Shown here: positions 25,891 to 34,731 of the stretch, in pieces
Layout of the letters: the number at the start of each line of letters is the position of its first letter
Position numbering within the stretch: the stretch's first letter is position 1
Source of the DNA: Sulfurimonas sp.
Lineage (GTDB): Bacteria > Campylobacterota > Campylobacteria > Campylobacterales > Sulfurimonadaceae
Length of the DNA: 64,000 nucleotides
Assembly (NCBI RefSeq): GCF_018698455.1
Contig: NZ_JABIOQ010000072.1
Span: forward strand, 1-64,000
Direction of reading: 5' to 3'
Notes under the pieces: generated by a model
What the model was told of the DNA's origin: nothing
The model's input: the letters and a program-made list of their open reading frames with translations, nothing else
Databases searched by the model: none
Made by a program: the position numbers and the translations under genes

Positions 25891-27819
25891 TTAACCTGCG
25901 ATAAGTTTATCTGTTATGGGCCCTTGAACCTTATGTATATGCATAGTCGAGAGTTTATCTAGATCTTCTTCATCTTTTACAAATGTTGCAATGATATCTA
26001 TTCCTAAGGAGTCTGTTACAATTTGAAGGGAACTCATCGAATCACTTGACTGGTCGAGCAAGAATGAAATATCAGCTTTTATAAACGCAGGGTTCAGTAG
26101 TTTGAGGTAGGCAAAACTATTTGATTCCCCAGTAAAAGAATTTATGCCAAATCCAAATCCATATTTATTAAAGAGATAGACAAAACTTTTTACTATCTGT
26201 GTATTATTAATCGCAAAACTATCTGAAACTTCAAAAGAGAGTTTAAAGTTTATGTTTTTTGCATGAGTCTCAAAAAGTAGAGATAGCTCTTCAAAAGTAG
26301 AAGGGTCTTTTAGAACTTCGTTAGACAAACGGATAGAGCAGATAGTGTTATCTACCTCTGCGTGAGACTTCGTGATAAGGTCTTTAAGAGCTACTAGGTA
26401 CATTTTACTAACAAGACCAAGGTTGATCGCTGGAGCAATAAAGTCACCATAGTAATAGCGTTTACCTTCTCCTCCATCAATAATAAAGGTCATAACCTTG
26501 TGGTTAGTCTCTTTTGTAGGGGCATTTACAGTTGGCCAGAACTTCAGAGCAAAGAGTTTTTCTTCTATAGCCTCTTCGATGATAGCTCTCCACTGCTCTT
26601 TACCCATGGCATTATCATCATCTTTTTCTTCATAGAGGTGAATATTTTTGGAGTCACTTGCTTTTGCCTGTGAAAGAGCATTGTCAGCACGTGTAAGAAG
26701 TTCACCGACACTAACACTAGGCTTAAATCTATAAATACCCATATCTACATAAGCAACATTTGCATCAAGTTTATAATGAGTCACTAGAGAGTCAAATTTA
26801 TCATTTATTGTGTGGGCTATTGTATTTACATCTTTGGCTTCACAGCCGGGAAGCATAAGGGTAAATTCAGTTGAATTAACACGGGCTATAACACTCTCTT
26901 CATTTTCATGACAAATTTGTGTAAATCCATTTGCTAGTTCAAGAAAGAAGTCATCAGTACTTCGCCTTCCAATAGACTTTATAATAGCCTCCTCACTACT
27001 TAAAGCAACAAAGAGGACTGCTCCTCCATTGATTCTATTTTCTTGTTTTATGAGGCTCGAGAGCTTCAACATAAGGTAACGTCTATTAAAGAGTTTGCTT
27101 ACAGGATCGTTATAGAGGAGCTCTTTATTTCTCTGTGCTGCTTCATTTCCTTTTTCAAAGATATCTTCTACTTTTTTAACCATAGTGTTCATCCCCTTGA
27201 CAACATCTTTAAACTCTGTTGTGTAAGGTTCTCCTTCTTGTATGACAAACTCATTTTTTAGAATTGCTTCTGCTTGGTCTTGTATGCGTTTAAGAGGCTT
27301 TAAAACAAAATGCAGAAGGATACTTAATGTAATAAGAGCGAGTGACACAGAGATAAAAAAGATATAAATGAGCTTGATAAACATTTTATAAAGAGCTTTA
27401 TACACAACAGTTGTATCTCCCTCTACATTAACCTCTCCAGTGATTTCCCAGCCAAGAGTAACATCGGCTCTAACCGTTTGTAGTTTAACATTTGCAAATT
27501 TTACAAACCAAAGAGGAACACCATCAATAGGATAAGCATCCTCTTGTTTATATGTAAATTTTTCATCTGCCGAGGTGTATTCTATTAGTCTAAAGTAACC
27601 ACTATCAAACTCTGAATCTATAGTAGTAATCAAGAATGCTTCTTCATCACCAGCCTGTGCTAGGTTACTAGAAAGTGTTGATATATTGTTAACGGTTGTC
27701 TCATAAAGACTTGTAATCATATCTTTCTTAGCTGACACATAGTTGATGTACATTACAGCACCGAGCATAATGACAATAATAGTCGATACAGCGATTGCTA
27801 CTTGTTTAAAGAGAGTCAT
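25891..27819 (-). CDS. lapD: LapD-type c-di-GMP receptor (degenerate GGDEF-EAL)
   Basis: LapD is an inner-membrane receptor. When bound to c-di-GMP it holds the protease LapG and so keeps a large adhesin on the cell surface. The order here is a first helix ('QVAIAVSTIIVIMLGAVMY'), a periplasmic LapD_MoxY-like domain (about residues 30-140), a second helix ('LIYIFFISVSLALITLSILLHFVL'), a HAMP region, a GGDEF-like domain with 'RRSTDDFF' in place of GGDEF, and an EAL-like domain with 'FALKFWPT' in place of EAL. Both are therefore catalytically dead, as in LapD. The start used is the ATG overlapping the lapG stop (ATGA) with AGGA upstream; the track's 27858 start lies inside lapG. Confidence 0.87.
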   Translation of the reverse strand: MTLFKQVAIAVSTIIVIMLGAVMYINYVSAKKDMITSLYETTVNNISTLSSNLAQAGDEEAFLITTIDSEFDSGYFRLIEYTSADEKFTYKQEDAYPIDGVPLWFVKFANVKLQTVRADVTLGWEITGEVNVEGDTTVVYKALYKMFIKLIYIFFISVSLALITLSILLHFVLKPLKRIQDQAEAILKNEFVIQEGEPYTTEFKDVVKGMNTMVKKVEDIFEKGNEAAQRNKELLYNDPVSKLFNRRYLMLKLSSLIKQENRINGGAVLFVALSSEEAIIKSIGRRSTDDFFLELANGFTQICHENEESVIARVNSTEFTLMLPGCEAKDVNTIAHTINDKFDSLVTHYKLDANVAYVDMGIYRFKPSVSVGELLTRADNALSQAKASDSKNIHLYEEKDDDNAMGKEQWRAIIEEAIEEKLFALKFWPTVNAPTKETNHKVMTFIIDGGEGKRYYYGDFIAPAINLGLVSKMYLVALKDLITKSHAEVDNTICSIRLSNEVLKDPSTFEELSLLFETHAKNINFKLSFEVSDSFAINNTQIVKSFVYLFNKYGFGFGINSFTGESNSFAYLKLLNPAFIKADISFLLDQSSDSMSSLQIVTDSLGIDIIATFVKDEEDLDKLSTMHIHKVQGPITDKLIAG

Positions 27820-28439
27820 AGTTTTTTCCTTTTCATATTGGCTTCGAGTTTTTTCCATTTTTTAGATTTTGGACCCGTGTCACCGTTTATCATTTTTACA
27901 ACTTTAACTATATCCTTGCGTTGTGAAGCAGGAAGGATAAGACGGTTATTGTTGTCTAAGATGAGTATGTCTTTTGTGGTTTTTGGTTTTGGTACTTTAA
28001 GGTATGAAAGTACCATATGAGAGATTTTTTTACCACTTCTGCTCTTATAGATAATATAGGTGAACTTTAGTCTTCTTGGATTAATTCCAAGTTCTTTTAA
28101 GATGTAGTACTTTGCTATGGTATAGTCTTCACAGTCACCAGCATCTTTTCCTATAAACTCATAAAGTGTAGCCCAGTAATCACTCTGTGAATAAACCTTT
28201 TTATCACTTTTGTACTTTATGAAATTAATCCAAGTATTTACGACATTGAGTTTTTTCATGTCGCTTGCATCTTTGAGTTCTAAGAGTAGTTTTGTTTTTA
28301 TTGCCATAAATCTATTTTTAGCAAACTTACCATATTTTTTCTCAGCACTCTCTTCTATCTCTCTTGTGATGAGCTCAGAGCTAAACACCGGAGAATATAA
28401 AAATACCAACAATAAAAAAAAGTGAACTACAGTTTTCAT
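27816..28439 (-). CDS. lapG: LapG-type periplasmic cysteine protease
   Basis: LapG is a transglutaminase-like cysteine protease that clips a giant adhesin off the outer membrane when c-di-GMP is low. The protein has a signal peptide ('MKTVVHFFLLLVFLYSPVFS'). The catalytic Cys is in 'GKDAGDCEDYTIAKY' (about residues 95-110), the His in 'ISHMVLSYL', and the Asp in 'ILILDNNNRL', the order expected for the Cys-His-Asp triad. It overlaps lapD by four bases (ATGA), so the enzyme and its inhibitor-receptor are made together. The substrate adhesin and its secretion genes are not in this window. Confidence 0.88.
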   Translation of the reverse strand: MKTVVHFFLLLVFLYSPVFSSELITREIEESAEKKYGKFAKNRFMAIKTKLLLELKDASDMKKLNVVNTWINFIKYKSDKKVYSQSDYWATLYEFIGKDAGDCEDYTIAKYYILKELGINPRRLKFTYIIYKSRSGKKISHMVLSYLKVPKPKTTKDILILDNNNRLILPASQRKDIVKVVKMINGDTGPKSKKWKKLEANMKRKKL

Positions 28440-28457
28440 TCTTCAATTATACTTGTT

Positions 28458-29954
28458 TTAATTTTGTCTTTTATTAAAGCCAGCAGTTCCGGCCTTAGCT
28501 TGAGAGGTGAATTCATCGCTATATGGTTTAAGATAAGGAGGAATTGCCCGTCCTTTGAGCTTCATCATGTCTAAAAGCATGCTGTCGGCAACTTCCTGCG
28601 CATTCTCTTTTTTTACTTCTGTAAGGTAGGTAAAAAGAAGTTCTCCTAGTCGTTGTAGTGAAATCTTCCAAGTAGAGTCAGTCTCTCCATAGATCCATAA
28701 ACCAAAAGCATAAAACTCTTCATACACACTTTTATTTTCGAATAAAAAAGACATAGTATGTTTGAAGTTTCCACTGTTGTAAGTCAAGTCCCAAAATCGT
28801 GCAAAACGTTTCATGATTTGTATATCATTAAAAGAGAGTTCTGAGTTTTTGAGTATGTCATAAGGAGGAATGTTACTATAAACCATTTGAAACTCTTCAT
28901 CATGGCGTTTGATGTAAGTTCCTGAGAGTTTTTTAAGAATTCCAAGTTGTATTTCACAAGAACTCATACTAACAAGTTTGTCTAAGTTAGCTCCAAAACT
29001 TTTAAGTGATTCGCCGGGTAGCCCGATGATAAGGTCGAGGTGAATATGTGCCGTTGTTTCACGCTCTAAGAAATGAACGTTATCTTGTATTTTATCTAGT
29101 TTGAGTTGTCTTGAAACATTGTTAGCAATTTCAAGATTAAGTGTTTGTATTCCTATCTCGAGTTGTAATGCACCATTGGGGAAAGCTTTTATCTTATCTC
29201 TAAGTGATACTGGAAAATGGTCAGGGATAACTTCAAAGTGAGCAAAATAAGGAGGTTCTTTGGAGAGAAAAAAGTCTAAGATTCTATTTGATGATTTGAT
29301 ATTGAGGTTAAAGGTTCTGTCTACAAACTTAAAGTTCCTCGCTCCTCTTTGCCAAAGTTTTTCAAACTCTTCTAAAACATTATCAAGATTAAATGCACGT
29401 ACTTTCTCATCCATGGAGGAGAGACAAAACTCACATTCAAAAGGACAACCACGAGAGACTTCAACATATATATATCTGTTTTGAATGTCATGGTCTGTAT
29501 AGTACTCATAAGGAAGTTGTAGTTCTCGCAGTTTAGGAAGAGTCATTTTAATAATTCGTTCATTAGCAGAGTTATTGCCTATAGCTACACAAAGTTCATA
29601 AAACGCGAGGTCGCCTTCCCCTTGGATGATATAGTCAGCATCATCTAAGTCTACACGAAAAGGTGTGTAACTTACCTCTGGACCACCTAAAACGATTTTT
29701 ATATTGGGGGAAACTTTTTTTATTATATGGATAAGTTCAGCAACTTCTGAGACATTCCAAATATACACACCAATTCCGATGATATCAGGTGAATTCATAA
29801 GAAGTTTTTCTGCCACACTTTGCATGGCATCGTTGATACTAAATTCTAGTATTTGTGTGTCTTTTTGAAGGGAGTGCATATTTGCATAAAGGTAACGAAG
29901 CCCAATAGCACTATGGGTAAACCTTGCGTTCAAAGTTGTTAGTATGATTTTCAT
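28458..29954 (-). CDS. B12-binding-domain radical SAM protein
   Basis: The N-terminal 150 residues resemble a cobalamin-binding fold ('DIIGIGVYIWNVSEV', 'KIVLGGPEVSYTP'). The radical SAM cluster motif follows: 'EVSRGCPFECEFCLSS' (CxxxCxxC, about residues 170-185). Later barrel strands are 'LQLEIGIQTLN' and 'HLDLIIGLPGESL'. A C-terminal DUF4080-type region completes it. Such enzymes perform radical methylations or rearrangements; the substrate is unknown. The gene lies 18 bases from lapG on the same strand and may lead that transcript, though no functional link to biofilm control is obvious. Confidence 0.85.
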   Translation of the reverse strand: MKIILTTLNARFTHSAIGLRYLYANMHSLQKDTQILEFSINDAMQSVAEKLLMNSPDIIGIGVYIWNVSEVAELIHIIKKVSPNIKIVLGGPEVSYTPFRVDLDDADYIIQGEGDLAFYELCVAIGNNSANERIIKMTLPKLRELQLPYEYYTDHDIQNRYIYVEVSRGCPFECEFCLSSMDEKVRAFNLDNVLEEFEKLWQRGARNFKFVDRTFNLNIKSSNRILDFFLSKEPPYFAHFEVIPDHFPVSLRDKIKAFPNGALQLEIGIQTLNLEIANNVSRQLKLDKIQDNVHFLERETTAHIHLDLIIGLPGESLKSFGANLDKLVSMSSCEIQLGILKKLSGTYIKRHDEEFQMVYSNIPPYDILKNSELSFNDIQIMKRFARFWDLTYNSGNFKHTMSFLFENKSVYEEFYAFGLWIYGETDSTWKISLQRLGELLFTYLTEVKKENAQEVADSMLLDMMKLKGRAIPPYLKPYSDEFTSQAKAGTAGFNKRQN

Positions 29955-29973
29955 AAGGGAATTTTATCATAAA

Positions 29974-30008
29974 TACACTCAAGCTAAAAGGGGGAAGACT
30001 TGAGTGTA
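29974..30008. repeat. Perfect 10-bp inverted repeat (hairpin)
   Basis: TACACTCAAG (29974-29983) and CTTGAGTGTA (29999-30008) are exact reverse complements around a 15-base purine-rich loop with GGGGG. It lies between two divergent genes. No T-run follows, so it is not a standard terminator. It could be an operator or an RNA element in the leader of one of the flanking genes. Confidence 0.6.
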
Positions 30009-30067
30009 GAAAATTGTTAAGAGTATATTTAATATCTCATGTTATGAAAGGGTAAAACATAATCGAG

Positions 30068-30092
30068 ACTTATAATTATAATAATTATAAGT
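30068..30092. promoter_or_regulatory. Perfect 25-base palindrome, candidate operator
   Basis: ACTTATAATTAT, a central A, then ATAATTATAAGT is exactly symmetric over 12 bases on each side. It lies 35-60 bases upstream of the MFS gene ATG, just before a TATAAT (30116-30121), where a repressor or activator dimer would act. No regulator gene is adjacent. Confidence 0.55.
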
Positions 30093-30127
30093 AAACAGTA
30101 GGTTAATAGTTTAGATATAATTCCATT

Positions 30128-31231
30128 ATGGCAATTTTATTATCAATATTTTACTTTTTTTACTTTTCTATTGTTGGTGTTTACATCATTTTTTTACCAA
30201 AGGTTATCTCAGACTTTGGTTACAGTGCTCTTGAAATAGGCATTATCTTCGCATCGGGTCCTTTGGTGCGTTTTATACTCCCATTTTTGTTTATACATGG
30301 TTTGGAGTTAAACAACAGAGTCTTTAATGTAGCCCTTCTTGTTATGGCACTGAGTAGTATTGCATTTTACTTCTCTATAGATAACTTTTATAAATTACTC
30401 ACATCAAACATATTTTTAAGTCTCGGACTAGGGCTTATTCTACCCTATGTTGAAGTTATATCTTTAGATACTTTAGGCAAAGAAAGATATGGAAAGATAC
30501 GACTTTTTGGTTCTATAGGTTTTGTCCTTGTTGCCCTTGTCTTAGTTAAAATACTTGATTCGCATACTATTGCATTGAATTTTTTACTCACACTAACATT
30601 TGTAACAGCAGCGGTAGCATTTGTTATCTCACAAGTTTCGAGTAAAGATAAAGAACATGAGCCAAAACATGAAAAAAATGATATAAATCTTTTTGCAGAT
30701 TACAAACTGTGGGTTGGACTTATTTTGATGCAGATGAGTTTTGGAGCCTATTATAACTTCTTTACCATCTATGCTACAGATAATGGAATTACATTAGATA
30801 TGACTATATACCTTTGGAGTTTTGGAGTTTTCACAGAGATTATTATGCTCTATTTTCAAGGACGATTTCTGAGAAAAGGATTACTTCGTATCTTAGAATT
30901 CACAACTTTGATGACAGCTCTTCGATGGTTTTTACTCTTTGCCTTTGCTCAAAACATCTTTGTTCAGTTTTTGGCACAGAGTATTCATGCCCTGAGTTTT
31001 GCACTCTTTCATTCAGCAGCCATTAGTTATCTCTATGTACTATACAAACATAAGTCTTTAGCACAACAGTTTTTTTCTGGAATTACTTATGGATTTGGAG
31101 GACTCAGCGGAGCTTTAATAGCAGGGTATATTTATGAGTACTATGCAGAGTATCTCTTCTTAAGTTCGGCTGTAATGGCGTTTGGAGCTTTTGTGTTTTT
31201 AAATTTATGGGGGAAAGAGGTAAAGCCTTAA
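30128..31231 (+). CDS. MFS transporter
   Basis: The 367-residue protein is hydrophobic throughout, with about eleven to twelve membrane helices. It starts 'ILLSIFYFFYFSIVGVYIIFLPKVISDFG' and has a charged central loop ('SSKDKEHEPKHEKNDINLF', about residues 177-196) between two six-helix halves. 'LGKERYGKIRLFGSIGF' resembles the MFS_1-like/nucleoside symporter branch. Substrate cannot be assigned. The start has no clear ribosome site and TATAAT ends 6 bases before it, so the message may be leaderless. A perfect palindrome upstream suggests regulation by an unlinked factor. Confidence 0.8.
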   Translation: MAILLSIFYFFYFSIVGVYIIFLPKVISDFGYSALEIGIIFASGPLVRFILPFLFIHGLELNNRVFNVALLVMALSSIAFYFSIDNFYKLLTSNIFLSLGLGLILPYVEVISLDTLGKERYGKIRLFGSIGFVLVALVLVKILDSHTIALNFLLTLTFVTAAVAFVISQVSSKDKEHEPKHEKNDINLFADYKLWVGLILMQMSFGAYYNFFTIYATDNGITLDMTIYLWSFGVFTEIIMLYFQGRFLRKGLLRILEFTTLMTALRWFLLFAFAQNIFVQFLAQSIHALSFALFHSAAISYLYVLYKHKSLAQQFFSGITYGFGGLSGALIAGYIYEYYAEYLFLSSAVMAFGAFVFLNLWGKEVKP

Positions 31232-31554
31232 ATCTTTTTTGCATTTCTTAAATTTTCAATATGTCTAGCAAGAGCATGATACTCGTTCAAGTAAGGTGAT
31301 GAAATTTTATAAAGCAAAGGTCTATACTTTAGGTATGTTAACCATGCTATTTTACTCGGTTTTTCACGTCCCAGTTTAACAAGCTCGAAACTTACAGCTG
31401 CGTTTATAAAACCTTTGAGTAGTAACATCTCTGTATTTTTCTCAAAACGACGTGGAAACCATATCTCTTCAAGTGCTTCGTGAGCATCGTAATAACGTTT
31501 TTCATCTATACATAATCTATACTCTTTTATGAGTCTATCGTGTTGGCTGTACAT
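31228..31554 (-). CDS. DUF309 family protein
   Basis: The 108-residue helical protein carries the DUF309 signature 'YYDAHEALEEIWFPRR' (about residues 21-36) and 'LLLKGFINAAVSF'. The family is widespread, small and of unknown role, possibly metal-binding through the conserved H and E residues. It overlaps the upstream minus-strand gene by one base and converges with the MFS gene end. Confidence 0.82.
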   Translation of the reverse strand: MYSQHDRLIKEYRLCIDEKRYYDAHEALEEIWFPRRFEKNTEMLLLKGFINAAVSFELVKLGREKPSKIAWLTYLKYRPLLYKISSPYLNEYHALARHIENLRNAKKI

Positions 31555-31871
31555 TATTCTTCCTCGTCTATGAGCATCATATTTTTTCTCCAGTAGCCAC
31601 GTCCACCCTTGAGTGAGATGCAGTGCATTGTTGGAAATCTATCTTTATATTCTTGTAGTCTATCTAGAGTTGCTTTTCCGCTATCACAGTAAAAAACAAA
31701 AACACTGCCATCAGGATACACTTTAAGTTCATGAGGATTAAAAACAGTTGTTAATGCTTTTTCTATAGGAGAAAGTATAGTATCTATGAGTACAACTGCT
31801 ATTTTCTCTTTAGCAAGGTCACGTTTAGCTTCTAAGAACTCTTTTTGAGTCCATTGATCTGGATAATTCAT
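31554..31871 (-). CDS. Hypothetical protein
   Basis: The 105-residue soluble protein has no signal peptide. It has an alternating strand/helix pattern ('KIAVVLIDTILSPIEKALT', 'VYPDGSVFVFYCDSG', 'MHCISLKGGRGYWRK') and two cysteines. I do not recognise a family. It shares its end with the start of the DUF309 gene, so the two are an operon. It faces the helicase gene across a 45-base gap that must hold promoters for both. Confidence 0.6.
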   Translation of the reverse strand: MNYPDQWTQKEFLEAKRDLAKEKIAVVLIDTILSPIEKALTTVFNPHELKVYPDGSVFVFYCDSGKATLDRLQEYKDRFPTMHCISLKGGRGYWRKNMMLIDEEE

Positions 31872-31916
31872 AAACTAATTATATAGTAATAATATTTATT
31901 TAGGATAAAATGTCAC

Positions 31917-34721
31917 ATGTCTAATAAGAATAAAAAAAACTCTAAGATAAACCAGAGAATACGAAAATATTTTGATGATGAACCTTTTGATGTTGGAATT
32001 GAAAGTGTAAGTTCGGAGACCTTAAGTGAACTCTTCGCAGCACTTGGTATCTATGATATCTCACACAATAAAAAATTACTTTTAAAAACTATACGAATGA
32101 TGTGGAGTGAAGCAGAACATTCTGTTCGCCAAAATATCCTCGATTTTTTCCAAAATAATGGAGAAATTTATAAATCAAACCTCCCAAAAAGCACAACTCC
32201 CGATGCTGTTTTAGATAGAGATGACAAGATAGAAATGTTACTCGGAGAACTTGATGTAAGCCATGAAGAGGCAGTACAGTTATATGATGCTTTCTCAACT
32301 ATGCGAAGTAAAAAGATTACCATTGAAAAGATGGAATCAAAACTAACACATATCCGTCATGAACATAAACGCTCCCTCTTAGAAAAAGAGCTAGAGGGAA
32401 ACTTTGACACAGATGATTCTTTTGAGTTTAATGCTTCCATTCTTTATGAGGTTTATGGACAGAGTTTTCACAAAATTGTGACTCTTAACACAAAACCATA
32501 TAGTTTTGAATTTTTAGATAACAACTCATTCGAAGAGATAGTACAAAAAATAGGTGATGATAAACTTCTCGCTACAAAAACTAAACAAGAAAATACTCAA
32601 AAATTTACAGAGCAGCTACATTCACCACATGCTTACCTCACAACAAAACAAATAATAGATGCCCTGCGGTCAAGTCCTCCAAAGTCGCGATTTTCTCATC
32701 CTAGAATAGGAGAGAAAGTTCTTAAAGAGATAGTAATGGCAAAGTTAGAAGTGTCGCGTTTAGAACTTCATGAGGAAGAACTTTTACTTATTGTTGATGA
32801 ATCTATAACTCTTCCATACTCAGAGCAAAAGCTTCCTTATAATTTGGAATTACACATAGAATTAGAAGGACTTCTGGAAGAGATTTGGAATGCTGAGCGT
32901 TTTAACTTTGACACTGTATTAGCAGAGCTAAAAGCAGAAGAAGAAAAAGAGTTCTTGCGCTCTTTGGAATCTTTAATAGAGGACTGTACTAAGTATACGG
33001 CACTCTTATATTTAAGTGATGAGGAGCTACATGTCAGAGTCTATGAGTTTTTACTTGACCTTATGCCTCATGGACTCTCCCTAACTCCTAAGATGCATAA
33101 AAAGATTACCAGAAGATTTGTGTATTCCATTTCTGAACTACTTATAAAAAAACAACGCCAAGAATTACTTGCTCGAACTATTCGTGACTTTAAAAACCTC
33201 TTTCCAATGGCTAGAGAGATGCGAAGAAAACTTACTCTTCACATAGGACCAACTAACAGTGGTAAAACATATACGGCGATGAAGAAGTTAGAAGAAGCAG
33301 ATACTGGTTACTATCTTGCACCTCTTCGTTTACTCGCACTTGAAGGCTATGAGACACTCAAAGCAAAGGGCATCGAGAGTTCACTTATAACAGGTGAAGA
33401 ACAAATACTCGATGACGAGGCTACACATATTAGCTCGACCATAGAGATGCTAAACTTTGAAGTCGATGTTGATGTTTGTGTTATAGATGAAGTACAGATG
33501 ATAGATGACCGTGATAGAGGTTGGGCTTGGGCAAACGCCATCATAGGAACACCTGCTAAAGAGATTATTATGACGGGGTCTATTAATTCAAAAGAGGCCA
33601 TTATAGCATTAGCTGAGTACCTTGGTGAAGAGTTAGAAATAATAGAATTTGAACGTAAAAATCCACTTACACTTTTAGAAGAACCAACAAAAGCCTCAGA
33701 GGTAAAACCGGGAACCGCCATCATCGCGTTTAGTAGAAAAGACGTACTAAGGCTCAAACAAAACTTTTCATCTAACTTTAGTGTGAGTGTTGTTTATGGA
33801 AATCTTTCTCCAGAAGTGAGACGTGAAGAAGCACGGCGTTTTCGTGAGGGTGAAACCGAAATACTTATAGCTACAGATGCTATTGCTATGGGAATGAACC
33901 TACCTATAAAAACCATACTCTTTTCTAAGGCTGAAAAGTTTGACGGTATAACACAAAGAAGCCTTATGCCATCAGAAGTACATCAAATTGCTGGTCGTGC
34001 TGGACGGTATGGACTAAGCGAAGAGGGATATGTAGGTGCATTAAATGAAGAAGCCCTCAAAATAGTCAAGAAAAACTTTTATAAAGAAGCAAAAACAATA
34101 ACTATTCCCTTTAAGGTGATGGCAAATTTAGAACATATAAAACTTGTGAGTAAAATACTTGAAGAGAACTCTCTTGAGGTAATTCTAAGTTTCTTTGTAG
34201 AAAACATGGAATTTAATGGTCCTTTTTATGCCTCAGGTTTAAGTGATATGCTGGAGGCTTCAAGGATTGTTGATACTTATGATTTAGACATAGCAACTAA
34301 GTATCATCTTGCTTGTGCTCCGTTGACACTGAAATCCCCTTATATTGTAGAGGCTTATGAGAGTTATATTTTTTCCCTGCAAAAGCAAGAGAATGTTTAC
34401 TATAATCCCCCTGTGCTTAATAGTGATCATGCAAGAACTACAGATGAACTCTTAAAAGCTGAGGACATGGTAAAAGAGATATCTTTATACCTGTGGCTTA
34501 CTTATAGGTTTGGTGAGAACTTTGTAGATGAGAATAAAGCTCGAGAATATAGAAGTATTTTAAACAAATACATAGGAAGAACACTGCATCAGGCACAACT
34601 TTCTCAGATGTGTAAACTCTGCAGGGCACCTTTGCCATTAAACACAAAGTATGCGATTTGTCAGAACTGTTTTAGAAAGAACTATACACATGGACGAGGA
34701 AGAGGACATTCCTCAAGATAG
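31917..34721 (+). CDS. Suv3-like DExH RNA helicase with zinc-binding tail
   Basis: The helicase core begins near residue 440 with Walker A 'LHIGPTNSGKTYTAMKKL'. It continues with 'YLAPLRLLALEGYE', the DExH-type box 'VCVIDEVQMIDD', 'IIMTGSI', 'VVYGNLSPEVR', 'LIATDAIAMGMNLPI' and 'HQIAGRAGRYG'. This order and the wording of the motifs match the SUPV3L1/Suv3 helicases, best known from mitochondrial RNA degradosomes. An unusual N-terminal region of over 400 mostly helical residues precedes it. The C-terminus ends with a zinc ribbon ('CKLCRAPL', 'CQNCFRK') and a basic RG-rich tail, likely for RNA binding. It is a single-gene unit. Confidence 0.85.
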   Translation: MSNKNKKNSKINQRIRKYFDDEPFDVGIESVSSETLSELFAALGIYDISHNKKLLLKTIRMMWSEAEHSVRQNILDFFQNNGEIYKSNLPKSTTPDAVLDRDDKIEMLLGELDVSHEEAVQLYDAFSTMRSKKITIEKMESKLTHIRHEHKRSLLEKELEGNFDTDDSFEFNASILYEVYGQSFHKIVTLNTKPYSFEFLDNNSFEEIVQKIGDDKLLATKTKQENTQKFTEQLHSPHAYLTTKQIIDALRSSPPKSRFSHPRIGEKVLKEIVMAKLEVSRLELHEEELLLIVDESITLPYSEQKLPYNLELHIELEGLLEEIWNAERFNFDTVLAELKAEEEKEFLRSLESLIEDCTKYTALLYLSDEELHVRVYEFLLDLMPHGLSLTPKMHKKITRRFVYSISELLIKKQRQELLARTIRDFKNLFPMAREMRRKLTLHIGPTNSGKTYTAMKKLEEADTGYYLAPLRLLALEGYETLKAKGIESSLITGEEQILDDEATHISSTIEMLNFEVDVDVCVIDEVQMIDDRDRGWAWANAIIGTPAKEIIMTGSINSKEAIIALAEYLGEELEIIEFERKNPLTLLEEPTKASEVKPGTAIIAFSRKDVLRLKQNFSSNFSVSVVYGNLSPEVRREEARRFREGETEILIATDAIAMGMNLPIKTILFSKAEKFDGITQRSLMPSEVHQIAGRAGRYGLSEEGYVGALNEEALKIVKKNFYKEAKTITIPFKVMANLEHIKLVSKILEENSLEVILSFFVENMEFNGPFYASGLSDMLEASRIVDTYDLDIATKYHLACAPLTLKSPYIVEAYESYIFSLQKQENVYYNPPVLNSDHARTTDELLKAEDMVKEISLYLWLTYRFGENFVDENKAREYRSILNKYIGRTLHQAQLSQMCKLCRAPLPLNTKYAICQNCFRKNYTHGRGRGHSSR

Positions 34722-34731
34722 AGTGCTTCTT

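Noticed and set aside
29974-30008. 10-bp hairpin as an intrinsic terminator
   Set aside because: There is no T-run on either strand and both flanking genes point away from it.
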